The position numbers and the translations under genes were made by a program. A DNA stretch of 64,000 nucleotides. Source: CABQCM01 sp965145485 (GTDB lineage: Bacteria > Bacillota > Clostridia > Oscillospirales > Acutalibacteraceae). The notes beneath the pieces were generated by a model. The model did not search any database, was not told the origin of the DNA, and was given only the letters and a program-made list of their open reading frames with translations. This document shows, in pieces, positions 34,086 to 42,287 of the stretch (position 1 is the stretch's first letter; each line of letters begins with the position of its first letter). The stretch covers positions 66,340 through 130,339 of the forward strand of contig CBCTCU010000002.1 of NCBI GenBank assembly GCA_965145485.1, given 5' to 3'.

Positions 34086-35552
34086 CTAAAGAATGACGCC
34101 CAATTCGAGCTTCCAACGAAGGATGCGCAGCACAGACTGGTCGATGGTTTCCTCCGCAATGACCCCTTGATCCAACGCCTCGAGTAGAGCGGAGATCGCG
34201 GCCTCGTAATCGGTGCAGCACAGCAGGTCGTTTCCCGCCAGCACCGCCAGCACCGCGGCGCTGCGGGCGTCGGTATAGCTGGTAATGGCCCCCATATCCA
34301 GCGCGTCGGTCAAAATGACGCCTTCAAACCCAAGCTGATCCCGCAGATATTGATGCACCGCCGGGGAGAGGGAAGCGGGCGCGTCCGGGTCCATGCACGC
34401 GACAATGTTGTGGGAAACGAGCACGGCCCCCGCCCCGGCCTCGATCCCGCTTTGAAAGGGGAGCAGGTCAGAGCCCTCCAACGTCGAAAGGCTACGCGTA
34501 TCGGTCGATAGCCCCGCATGGGTGTCGGCGTTGCCGCCGTATCCGGGAAAGTGCTTGAGCACGCAGCCCATCTGCTGCGCGCACATTTCGCTGACCACCA
34601 GCCCGACGTATTGGGAGGTGGCCGCCGCATCCTGCCCCAGGGTCCGGGGATAGATGTAATCGCTCGGGTCGGTGGATAGGTCGCACACCGGGGCCATATT
34701 GAGATTGATCCCCAGCGAGCGCAGAAGGGCGGATTTTTCCACCGCGTCGCTGCGGATGGCTTCCCATCCGCCCTGCCGGTAGAGCTCCTGCGGGGAGGGA
34801 AAAGGCTGATCGCGAAAGGCGGGAAAGCGGCTGATGCGGTTGACCTCGCCGCCCTCCTCGTCCACACCGATGAGAAGGGGGATGGAAACCGACGACTGGA
34901 TGCTTTGTATCTCCGCCGACACCTCCGGCGGAGTTTTTTCCTCAAAGTCCCGGGCAAAGAGCAGATAGCCTCCCAGATGGTAGGCCGTAGCTGCCTCCGT
35001 CGCGTTCGACTGGGGGCAGCGGGCCAGTATCATTTGCCCTACCTTCTCCTCAAGCGTCATGCTCTGCAATATTTGCTCGGCAGGGTCGCCGGATTCGCTG
35101 GCCCGCCCGGTGGGCGCGGTATCCCCGTTGGGCGGGGCGGACGGTTCGGCGGAGACGGATTCTTCTGTGGAGGCAGGCGTCGTCGCGCCCGGGGTATCCT
35201 CCGTGTATTGGCCCCCCTCCTCCGGCAGGGGCAAAACGACCATTCGCACAACGTCCACCGGCTCGGGGATTTGGTTGCCGGTCAGGACGCCGTAGTACGA
35301 AACCCTCGCAGGGCAGCCGGGCTGGATTCCGCCCTCGGGCGTGTGCAAAATGTCTTCTTCCAGGCGAAACGAATAATACGCCTCGCCGGCGGCCAGGGTC
35401 ACCATGCCCTCGGATACCTGCGCGACGGTGCCCTCGAGGGTCGCAAGGGAGCCGCTTGATCGGGTGCCGGCCGCTGGGGAAGGCCCCTGCGCACGACATG
35501 CCGACAGAAGCAGGCAGACAGCCAGCATCAGACATATCGCAGCGCGCCTCAC
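34086..35552 (-). CDS. Glycoside hydrolase family 3 lipoprotein, beta-N-acetylhexosaminidase-like
   Basis: Extracellular lipid-anchored glycosidase, NagZ-type. 488 residues. A lipoprotein signal peptide ends in LLLSAC (Cys at about 19). An N-terminal beta-rich region (about 25-110) is followed by a Ser/Thr/Pro linker and the GH3 barrel: LEEKVGQMILARCP, IGVDEEGGEVNRI, and the general acid/base loop KHFPGYGGNADTHAGL. The nucleophile Asp is in GVILTDALDMGAI. GTG start with a strong GGGGAGGGG. It may recycle peptidoglycan amino sugars, which is inferred from family only. Confidence 0.92.
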   Translation of the reverse strand: MRRAAICLMLAVCLLLSACRAQGPSPAAGTRSSGSLATLEGTVAQVSEGMVTLAAGEAYYSFRLEEDILHTPEGGIQPGCPARVSYYGVLTGNQIPEPVDVVRMVVLPLPEEGGQYTEDTPGATTPASTEESVSAEPSAPPNGDTAPTGRASESGDPAEQILQSMTLEEKVGQMILARCPQSNATEAATAYHLGGYLLFARDFEEKTPPEVSAEIQSIQSSVSIPLLIGVDEEGGEVNRISRFPAFRDQPFPSPQELYRQGGWEAIRSDAVEKSALLRSLGINLNMAPVCDLSTDPSDYIYPRTLGQDAAATSQYVGLVVSEMCAQQMGCVLKHFPGYGGNADTHAGLSTDTRSLSTLEGSDLLPFQSGIEAGAGAVLVSHNIVACMDPDAPASLSPAVHQYLRDQLGFEGVILTDALDMGAITSYTDARSAAVLAVLAGNDLLCCTDYEAAISALLEALDQGVIAEETIDQSVLRILRWKLELGVIL

Positions 35553-35897
35553 GGTGATCCCCTCCCCTTATCCAACCGTAGTCTCTAAGGATATTTTACC
35601 GGATTACACCGGCGCTTACAAGGGGGAGAAGGGGAAAAGACAGCAAGATCGGCGTATTCTTGCGCAAGAAATGCGTTGCCAACTAGGATGGGGTATGATA
35701 GGATAAAAACATCTGTAAAAGAGTTCGCCGCCCGGCGCGCAGGGGGGCGGCGCGCCAGAGCGTGTCTGCCCAGGCGCGTGAGGCGCCCCTTGAGCATTGC
35801 AACGCGCTGGCGCCATCGCTTTCGATGAAATCTCAATTTATTGGTAAAATATCCGTTTTGGCGGAATTAAACATTGTTAATACAGGAGGAATGATCG
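35553..35897. other. Intergenic region between GH3 and ribulokinase genes
   Basis: 345 bp separating divergent genes. G+C-rich inverted stretch near 35725-35760 (GCCGCCCGGCGCGC / GGCGGCGCGCC). No gene and no clear sigma-A promoter could be assigned by eye. Confidence 0.35.
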
Positions 35898-37595
35898 ATG
35901 AGCCATTATGCGATCGGATTGGATTTTGGCACATTGTCCTGCCGCGCGCTGCTGGCGGACACAGCCGATGGAAACCCACTGGGGGTCAGCGTGTTTGAGT
36001 ACCCCCACGCCGTGCTCGACCGTGCCCTTCCGACCGGCGAGAGGCTGGGGCAGGACTGGGCGCTGCAGCACCCCTCCGATTATCTCGAGGCGCTCCGCCA
36101 TACGGTGCCCGAGCTGCTTGCGGTCACCGGCGTCGATGCGGCCGACGTCGTTGGTATTGGCGCGGATTTTACCGCCTGTACCCTTTTGCCGGTTCAGGCC
36201 GACGGTACGCCGCTGTGCCTGCTACCCGAATTTCAGCGCAACCCGCACGCTTACCCCAAGCTCTGGAAGCACCACGCCGCGCAGCAGCAGGCCAACCGGC
36301 TCAACGACATTGCACAAGCGCGGGGGGAATGGTGGCTGGGAAATTACGGCGGCAAAATCAGCAGCGAATGGGCCATTCCGAAAATTTGGCAGATCCTCGA
36401 CGAGGCGCCTGAGGTCTACGCCGCGGCCGACCGCTTTATCGAAGCGGCCGACTGGATCGTTTGGCAGCTGTGCGGCAGGGAGACGCGCAACAGCTGTACG
36501 GCGGGATATAAAGAGCTTTGGAATAAGCGCAGAGGCTATCCTTCCCCCGCCTTTTTCCGCGCGCTCGATCCACGGCTGGAGAGGGTAGTGGAGCAAAAGC
36601 TCGGCTTGGACATCCTGCCGCTGGGCAGCCGGGCGGGGGGATTAACCCAAGAGGCGGCCGAAATGACCGGCCTTCGTCCAGGCACGGCCGTGGCCGTGGG
36701 CAACGTCGACGCGCATGTCTGCCTGCCTGCGGTCGGCATCGACGCCCCGGGGAAGATGCTGGCCATCATGGGCACCTCCACCTGCCATATTATGCTGGGA
36801 GAACGCGAAATCCAGGCGCCTGGCATTTGCGGCGTGGTCGAGGACGGGGTGATGCCCGGCTATTTCGGCTACGAGTCGGGGCAGGGCTGCGTGGGGGATC
36901 ATTTTGCCTGGTTCATTGAAAATTGCCTGCCCGGCCCCTATCTGGAGCAGGCCCGCGCGCGGGGGGAGAGCCCGCATGCATACCTGCGCAGCCTTGCCAG
37001 CCGGCTGCGTCCGGGCGAGAGCGGGCTTGTGGCGCTCGACTGGTGGAACGGATGCCGCAGCGTGCTCATGGACGCCGATTTGACCGGCCTGATGGTGGGG
37101 ATGACCTTGCAAACCAGGCCGGAAGAGATATATCGGGCCCTGATTGAGGCAACCGCCTACGGAACCCGGAAAATCGTCGAAAATTATCGAAACCATGGCC
37201 TTCCGGTGGAGGAATTTATCGCTTCGGGCGGGATCAGCCAAAAGGACCCCATGGCCATGCAGATTTACGCCGATGTGCTGGGCATGCCCATCCGCGTTGC
37301 CGGAGCCGCCCAGGGTCCCGCCATGGGCAGCGCGATCTTTGGCGCGGTCGCCGCTGGTAAAGAGGCCGGGGGATACGACGACATTTATCAGGCGGCCCGC
37401 GCGATGGGCAGCCGGGAGCAAACGGTTTATTCGCCGGTTGCAACCCATGCCACCGTTTACAGCGAGCTGTATCGGGAATACGAGAGGCTGCACGATTGGT
37501 TCGGCCGCGGTGGCAGCGACACGATGAAACGGCTCAAGCGGCTGAAAATGCAGCAAAGCGGTGAAACGGCCTGTTCGGACATATCCCTGCCATGA
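35898..37595 (+). CDS. araB: Ribulokinase (FGGY family)
   Basis: Phosphorylates L-ribulose to L-ribulose 5-phosphate in arabinose catabolism. 565 residues, normal for AraB. N-terminal ATP-site strand AIGLDFGTLSCRALL; the sugar-site region GADFTACTLLPVQADG; ALDWWNGCRSVLMDADLTG, typical of AraB; and the C-terminal IASGGISQKDPMAMQIYADVL. GGAGG lies 8 nt upstream of the ATG. No araA or araD is adjacent, so it may stand alone or serve another pentulose. Confidence 0.93.
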   Translation: MSHYAIGLDFGTLSCRALLADTADGNPLGVSVFEYPHAVLDRALPTGERLGQDWALQHPSDYLEALRHTVPELLAVTGVDAADVVGIGADFTACTLLPVQADGTPLCLLPEFQRNPHAYPKLWKHHAAQQQANRLNDIAQARGEWWLGNYGGKISSEWAIPKIWQILDEAPEVYAAADRFIEAADWIVWQLCGRETRNSCTAGYKELWNKRRGYPSPAFFRALDPRLERVVEQKLGLDILPLGSRAGGLTQEAAEMTGLRPGTAVAVGNVDAHVCLPAVGIDAPGKMLAIMGTSTCHIMLGEREIQAPGICGVVEDGVMPGYFGYESGQGCVGDHFAWFIENCLPGPYLEQARARGESPHAYLRSLASRLRPGESGLVALDWWNGCRSVLMDADLTGLMVGMTLQTRPEEIYRALIEATAYGTRKIVENYRNHGLPVEEFIASGGISQKDPMAMQIYADVLGMPIRVAGAAQGPAMGSAIFGAVAAGKEAGGYDDIYQAARAMGSREQTVYSPVATHATVYSELYREYERLHDWFGRGGSDTMKRLKRLKMQQSGETACSDISLP

Positions 37596-37727
37596 TCGCG
37601 CGACGCCCGGCAAAAAGGTTTTTAGCGGATGGAATGCGCCTGCCTTTGCCGGTTGACGGTATCAAAATTCGCCTGACGGCCGGATATTCCATCCCCTGCG
37701 GGACACACTAGCCTTGAGGTGATACCA

Positions 37728-38015
37728 ATGGCAAAACAGGGGATGAAGCGGCCGGAGCGCACCCATACGAAGGCGCGCAACGATGCGGCCGCTGTTCCTG
37801 AAATCCAGGGCAGGGCAAAGCATGGAAAGGAACCGGCTAATCCGATTGTTGCGACCACCCACGCTCCTGCGCAAAAGGTCTTCCATTCGTCTGTCAACGC
37901 AAAGCATGGCGAGGATCGGCCCATACCGTCCGACGTCTATCCGGTCATCGACAACGATCTGGCCAGGGACAATATCGAAAACGATCTTACCGCCGCCGAT
38001 CTTCAGGATTTATAA
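37728..38015 (+). CDS. Small hypothetical protein
   Basis: 95 residues, no named family. N-terminal half rich in Lys, Pro and His (KQGMKRPERTHTKAR), a middle VPEIQGRAKHGKEPANPI, and a C-terminal acidic end DLARDNIENDLTAADLQDL. No signal peptide or membrane segment. A GAGGTG ribosome site 7-8 nt ahead and the ordered ending favour a real gene. It resembles small basic-to-acidic proteins seen in Clostridia, from memory only. An open minus-strand frame over the same bases has no ribosome site. Confidence 0.55.
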   Translation: MAKQGMKRPERTHTKARNDAAAVPEIQGRAKHGKEPANPIVATTHAPAQKVFHSSVNAKHGEDRPIPSDVYPVIDNDLARDNIENDLTAADLQDL

Positions 38016-38407
38016 AGGCGGCCGGCCGGAGACGGCAGGATAGCAAAGCGTATCGCGCGATGACATTGAAACGGGGCGCGCCCTTGTAGCGTGGTAGCCG
38101 GTCGCAGGCTCATGGCAAGCTGTCAGAAAAGCCGAAAGCCGGAAGGCTGCGGCGTTTGCCGGCCGGATGAGGCAAAGGCATGTTGAATCCTGGAATATTA
38201 TGGTGATATGGGACAAATAACCCGGCATGGTGCGCCAGGCGCACCCGCGCTCAAACAAGGTGAAATACGGGCGGAAACGGCCAAGCTGTTTCTGCCCGTT
38301 TGTATTGTGTAGGCCGCCATTCTGGCGTTGCCCGCAGTGGCAGAAATCTTCATCGGCAGGAATACAAAAGTCGAAAACATAGATTTTCAATCGTTTTTCA
38401 ATCTTTC
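38016..38407. other. Gene-free region
   Basis: 392 bp with several short inverted repeats (for example AAAGCCGAAAGCCGG) but no open frame with family likeness and no riboswitch consensus recognised. Confidence 0.4.
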
Positions 38408-38780
38408 ATGGTATAATAACCGTAAACGGCTATGATACTTTGATTTTGAGCACGGGCCTGAAGCCATGTGCACAGGATACCATTCACACTGTGTGTTCAT
38501 GGAATCATAGCCACAGGCGGTTATGGTATTCTAGCGTAAAGCACGGTCCTGCGGGCGTGTGCATTAGGATACCATTCACGCTTGGCGTTCAGGATATCAT
38601 AGCTGCGATTTGAGCGCACGCGGCAGTGCGCAGGGGATTGGCTGTCACCGCGTGTTGGTAGCGTCCTGGCCCAGATGGCGGCGATGCTTTGTTTTTCGCG
38701 CCGGCTTGCGGGCTGTATGCATTGATACCGTTTCCGCTGCGCGGTGATGGTATCATCGATGCTAGCGGCCATGACGCACC
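38408..38780. repeat. Diverged ~91-bp tandem repeats of a dispersed palindromic element
   Basis: Units begin at 38408, 38499 and 38591. Units 1 and 2 share ATGG-AT-ATA-CC, an inner dyad around ACGGCTATG / GCGGTTATG, AGCACGG, and AGGATACCATTCAC. Unit 3 is shorter and diverged. The same sequence family ends the window (63934-64000), where the dyad is perfect. No gene lies within. Confidence 0.7.
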
Positions 38781-38836
38781 GCTTTCGGCGCGCGCCTTGG
38801 CCGACATGCCGTTGGATAGTGCGTATGCATTGCGGT

Positions 38837-38848
38837 GTGGAATTCCAC
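38837..38848. promoter_or_regulatory. 12-bp palindrome before the response-regulator gene
   Basis: GTGGAATTCCAC, perfect, ends immediately before the GGGAGG ribosome site of the regulator gene. It could be an operator or an mRNA hairpin affecting initiation. Confidence 0.4.
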
Positions 38849-38861
38849 GGGAGGTGTTGGT

Positions 38862-39539
38862 ATGAGGCTATTGCTTGTGGAGGATGAAAAAAGAATGGCG
38901 CAGGCGCTTTGCGAAATACTGCGCTTAGAGAAGTATGATGTGGATCACTGCGCCGACGGGCTGGAGGGGCTGTATGCCATCGAGACTGGCGTATATGACC
39001 TCGCTGTTTTGGACGTCATGTTGCCGCATAAAAATGGCTTTGACATCGCAAGGGAGGCCCGCGCCAAAGGGATTCAGACGCCCATTCTCATGCTGACGGC
39101 AAAAAGCGATCTGGACGATAAGGTCACCGGCTTGGACTGCGGGGCGGACGATTACCTCACCAAGCCCTTTATGACCAAGGAACTGCTTGCCAGGCTCCGG
39201 GCCCTTGGCCGCAGAAACATCCATACGGCGGACGGTGCCCTCACGTTTGGGGACATCACCCTCAACACCGGCGCTTCGACGCTGGTATGCGGTGAAAACA
39301 GCGTGCGGTTAAGCGAAAAGGAATTTCATATTTTGGAATACCTCATTGCAAACCAGGGGCAGATTTTGACCTGCGAGCAGCTTGTGGTAAAAATCTGGGG
39401 CTACGATAGCGACGCGGAATATAACAATGTGGAAGTGTATATGTCCTTTGTCCGTAAAAAGCTCAGCTATGTCAAGGCCAAAACAGAGATCAAAGCGGTG
39501 CGCGGCATCGGCTATGAATTGAGGTACGACCGTGTTTAA
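38862..39539 (+). CDS. OmpR/PhoB-family response regulator
   Basis: 225 residues. Receiver domain 1-115: acidic pocket E7-D8, phosphoacceptor D51 in LAVLDVMLPHKNG, T79, K101 in DDYLTKPF. Winged-helix DNA-binding domain from about 130: LSEKEFHILEYLIANQGQIL and YMSFVRKKLSYVKAK, ending VRGIGYELR. GAGG lies upstream of ATG 38862. Its stop overlaps the histidine kinase start by 8 bp. It likely controls the VTC operon just downstream, whose promoter has direct repeats of the right spacing. Confidence 0.95.
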   Translation: MRLLLVEDEKRMAQALCEILRLEKYDVDHCADGLEGLYAIETGVYDLAVLDVMLPHKNGFDIAREARAKGIQTPILMLTAKSDLDDKVTGLDCGADDYLTKPFMTKELLARLRALGRRNIHTADGALTFGDITLNTGASTLVCGENSVRLSEKEFHILEYLIANQGQILTCEQLVVKIWGYDSDAEYNNVEVYMSFVRKKLSYVKAKTEIKAVRGIGYELRYDRV

Positions 39540-40773
39540 ACAATCCAAGCGGAAAATTGTCGCCGCCATTATGTCGGTGCTGGTGTTGCTGCTTTGTGGC
39601 ACCTTCTGCGTCATTTATCTGGCGAGCTATGTGGAAATGACCAGTGAAAACCGAGGCCTGCTGGAGCAGTATGTGGACTCCTATGCCCTGCCGGGAGGGC
39701 CCGGCGACGGCAATCTGGACGGCGGCCGGGTAAAGGACGACCGGGGCAGCCCTCCGGCCAAGCCGCCCATGCTCGAGCTGTCGACCTTTTATTCGGTGGC
39801 CATGTCGAAAAGTGGCCAGGCGCTCAAGGTCGATACCGCCGATATCTCCACTTTTAGCGAGGATACGCTCGTCCAGCTGGCTGCCGACATCATCGAGGGC
39901 GGAAAGAACGATGGTATGGTCAACAACCTGATCTATCGTATGGCCGATAAGGACGACTATATTTTGGTTGCGTTTTTGGACAATACCGTCATGCTCGAAA
40001 ACGCGGGGACGCTGATCTTTTACACCCTGCTGTTCGGCGGGGTGGCGCTTGTGCCGCTGTTTTTCCTGGCGCGGTATCTGGCAAACCGGATCGTCGCCCC
40101 CCTGGAAGAAAGCTACCAAAGGCAGAAACAGTTTGTATCCGATGCAGGCCATGAGCTGAAAACGCCGGTGGCGGTGGTGAATGCGAATCTGGAGCTTCTT
40201 TCCCGCCAAATAGGCGAAAATCAGTGGCTGTCCAATATTCAATATGAGAATGAGCGGATGTCGGCCCTGATTCTACAGCTTTTGGATCTGGCGAGGGCGG
40301 AAAACGCCACCCCTCCCATGGAAACCATCGACCTGAGCAGCTTGGTCTGCGGCGAGACGCTTCCGTTTGAAACGGTGGCCTATGAAAACGGCTTGACCTT
40401 AAACAGCAATATTGCCGAAAATATCGTCGTCCACGGCAACGGCGTTGAGCTCAAGCAGCTGGTATCCATCCTCATCGACAACGCGATCCGGCACAGCGAC
40501 AGCGGCAGGCAGGTAAGCCTGACGCTCAAAAAAGAGAAAAACCACGCGGTTTTGTCCGTTGTCAACGATGGGGAGGCCTTTGCGCCCGAGGATCAGAAAC
40601 GGCTGTTTGAGCGTTTCTATCGCACCGACACGGCAAGGACCGGGGATGGCCGGCATTACGGCCTGGGGCTTGCCATAGCCAAAGCCATCGCCGTGGCTCA
40701 CAAAGGGAGCATCGACGTCCAATGCCGGGACGGCAAAATCGAGTTTATCGTCAAACTCCCGCTTCAAAAATAA
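39532..40773 (+). CDS. Sensor histidine kinase
   Basis: 413 residues. Two membrane helices (about 10-32 and 160-182) enclose an extracellular sensor of about 125 residues with a Gly/Pro-rich stretch. The cytoplasmic part has the H-box SDAGHELKTPVAVV with phospho-His at 207, N-box LVSILIDNAIRH, and G-box YGLGLAIAKAI. GTG start overlapping the regulator gene. The sensed signal is unknown. Confidence 0.95.
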   Translation: MFKQSKRKIVAAIMSVLVLLLCGTFCVIYLASYVEMTSENRGLLEQYVDSYALPGGPGDGNLDGGRVKDDRGSPPAKPPMLELSTFYSVAMSKSGQALKVDTADISTFSEDTLVQLAADIIEGGKNDGMVNNLIYRMADKDDYILVAFLDNTVMLENAGTLIFYTLLFGGVALVPLFFLARYLANRIVAPLEESYQRQKQFVSDAGHELKTPVAVVNANLELLSRQIGENQWLSNIQYENERMSALILQLLDLARAENATPPMETIDLSSLVCGETLPFETVAYENGLTLNSNIAENIVVHGNGVELKQLVSILIDNAIRHSDSGRQVSLTLKKEKNHAVLSVVNDGEAFAPEDQKRLFERFYRTDTARTGDGRHYGLGLAIAKAIAVAHKGSIDVQCRDGKIEFIVKLPLQK

Positions 40774-40793
40774 TTTTTTACCTACCCTTTACA

Positions 40794-40826
40794 TTCAATA
40801 ATACTTCAATCTTCCTTCTGTACAAT
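40794..40826 (+). promoter_or_regulatory. Direct-repeat operator and -10 of the VTC operon
   Basis: TTCAAT at 40794-40799 and again at 40805-40810, 11 bp apart (one helical turn), replace a -35 element. TACAAT (40821-40826) is the -10. This is the layout of an OmpR-family activated promoter, downstream of the adjacent two-component genes. Confidence 0.55.
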
Positions 40827-40856
40827 GATGTCAATCGAAGTACAGGAGGAATTTTT

Positions 40857-41579
40857 ATGTCCTTTCAAACGGTTTTCAAAAGATACGAAATAAAATACCT
40901 GCTGACAAAGGAACAAAAAGAGACGATGCTGCGCGCGATGGAGCCGCATATGGCCTTGGACCAGTATGGACGCACCACCATTCGCAACCTCTATTTTGAT
41001 ACCGACAATTACCGCCTGATCCGCCGGTCAATGGAAAAGCCGTCGTATAAAGAGAAGCTGCGCGTGCGCAGCTACTGCCAGGTCGGCCCCGATAGCGCGG
41101 TGTTTGTGGAACTGAAAAAGAAATACAAAAAGGTCGTATACAAGCGGCGGATATCGCTACCGGAACAAGCGGCGATGCAATGGCTGCTCGGCGGCCATCT
41201 CGAAGGCGGGCAGAACCAAATCGCCGGGGAGATCGATTATTTTCTCAAGTATTATGAATGCCTGCATCCCGTGGCCTATCTTTCGTATGAAAGGGAAGCG
41301 TTTTATTCCAAAGAGCATTCGGATTTCCGGGTGACCTTTGACGATACCATTCTCTGCCGCCAGGAGGAGCTGTCGTTGCAGTCGGCTGTTTACGGCGCGC
41401 CGCTGCTGGCCGATGGCATGGTGCTCATGGAAATCAAATGCACCGGCGGGATGCCCATGTGGATGATCCATGTGCTGTCTCAGGAGCGCATCTATCAGAC
41501 CTCCTTCTCCAAATATGGCACGGCCTACCAGACATTGATCTTCCCCAAACTGGCAAAGGAGGCGGCGCGCTATGCTTGA
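40857..41579 (+). CDS. VTC-domain protein, polyphosphate polymerase-like
   Basis: 240 residues forming a CYTH/triphosphate-tunnel fold. The basic and acidic tunnel residues are present: FKRYEIKYLL, the R-x-R of KLRVRSYC, VFVELKKKYKKVVYKRR, YEREAFY, and the metal motif MEIKCTGG. Eukaryotic Vtc4 uses this fold to make polyphosphate from ATP; bacterial members are not characterised, so activity is inference. AGGAGG precedes the ATG. It overlaps the next gene by 8 bp. Confidence 0.88.
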   Translation: MSFQTVFKRYEIKYLLTKEQKETMLRAMEPHMALDQYGRTTIRNLYFDTDNYRLIRRSMEKPSYKEKLRVRSYCQVGPDSAVFVELKKKYKKVVYKRRISLPEQAAMQWLLGGHLEGGQNQIAGEIDYFLKYYECLHPVAYLSYEREAFYSKEHSDFRVTFDDTILCRQEELSLQSAVYGAPLLADGMVLMEIKCTGGMPMWMIHVLSQERIYQTSFSKYGTAYQTLIFPKLAKEAARYA

Positions 41580-42267
41580 CACCATATTTCGCGGGCTGTT
41601 TGATTCGGATATAACGGTGGTCATCAGCGTGACCGATTTTCTGCTTTGCCTTGGGTTTTCCCTTGCGATTGGGCTGGTCATGGCGTTTGCCTATATGTAC
41701 CGCACGCGGTATACCAAAAGCTTTGTGGTCACATTAGCGCTTTTGCCCGCTGTGGTCTGCGTTGTCATTATGCTGGTCAACGGCAATGTGGGCACAGGCG
41801 TGGCGGTCGCCGGCGCGTTCAGCCTGGTGCGTTTCCGCTCGGTTCCCGGAACGGCAAAAGAGATTTGCACGCTGTTCCTTGCCATGGGTGCGGGGCTGAT
41901 CGCCGGCATGGGCTATCTCGGCTTCGCCGTGCTCTTTACGGTGGTTTTATGCGTGATTTTTATGCTCTACAACCGGTTGGATTTCGGCGCGAAAAAGAAC
42001 GCTGCCATGTACAAAACCATTACCATCACCATCCCGGAGGATCTGGATTACACCGGCGTCTTTGACGATATTTTCTCGCAATACACCACCTCGCGCGAGC
42101 TTGCCTGTGTCAAGACGACCAATATGGGCAGCATGTTCCGCCTGACCTACCACGTCACTCTGCGCGACCCATCCAGAGAAAAGGAAATGATCGACAAGCT
42201 TCGTTGCCGAAACGGCAATCTGGAAATCATGGTTTCCCAGCAGGAAACCACGGTGGCGGAGCTTTGA
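41572..42267 (+). CDS. DUF4956 membrane protein
   Basis: 231 residues. Four membrane helices in the first 135 residues (for example FLLCLGFSLAIGLVMAFAYM and LGFAVLFTVVLCVIFML), with the family's conserved AFSLVRFRSVPGTAKEI between helices 2 and 3. A soluble ferredoxin-like C-terminal domain of about 90 residues follows. Function unknown; members are regularly adjacent to VTC-domain genes, as here, so a membrane partner of that enzyme is a reasonable inference. Confidence 0.88.
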   Translation: MLDTIFRGLFDSDITVVISVTDFLLCLGFSLAIGLVMAFAYMYRTRYTKSFVVTLALLPAVVCVVIMLVNGNVGTGVAVAGAFSLVRFRSVPGTAKEICTLFLAMGAGLIAGMGYLGFAVLFTVVLCVIFMLYNRLDFGAKKNAAMYKTITITIPEDLDYTGVFDDIFSQYTTSRELACVKTTNMGSMFRLTYHVTLRDPSREKEMIDKLRCRNGNLEIMVSQQETTVAEL

Positions 42268-42287
42268 TCGGAAGGAGGCGTTGCCTT

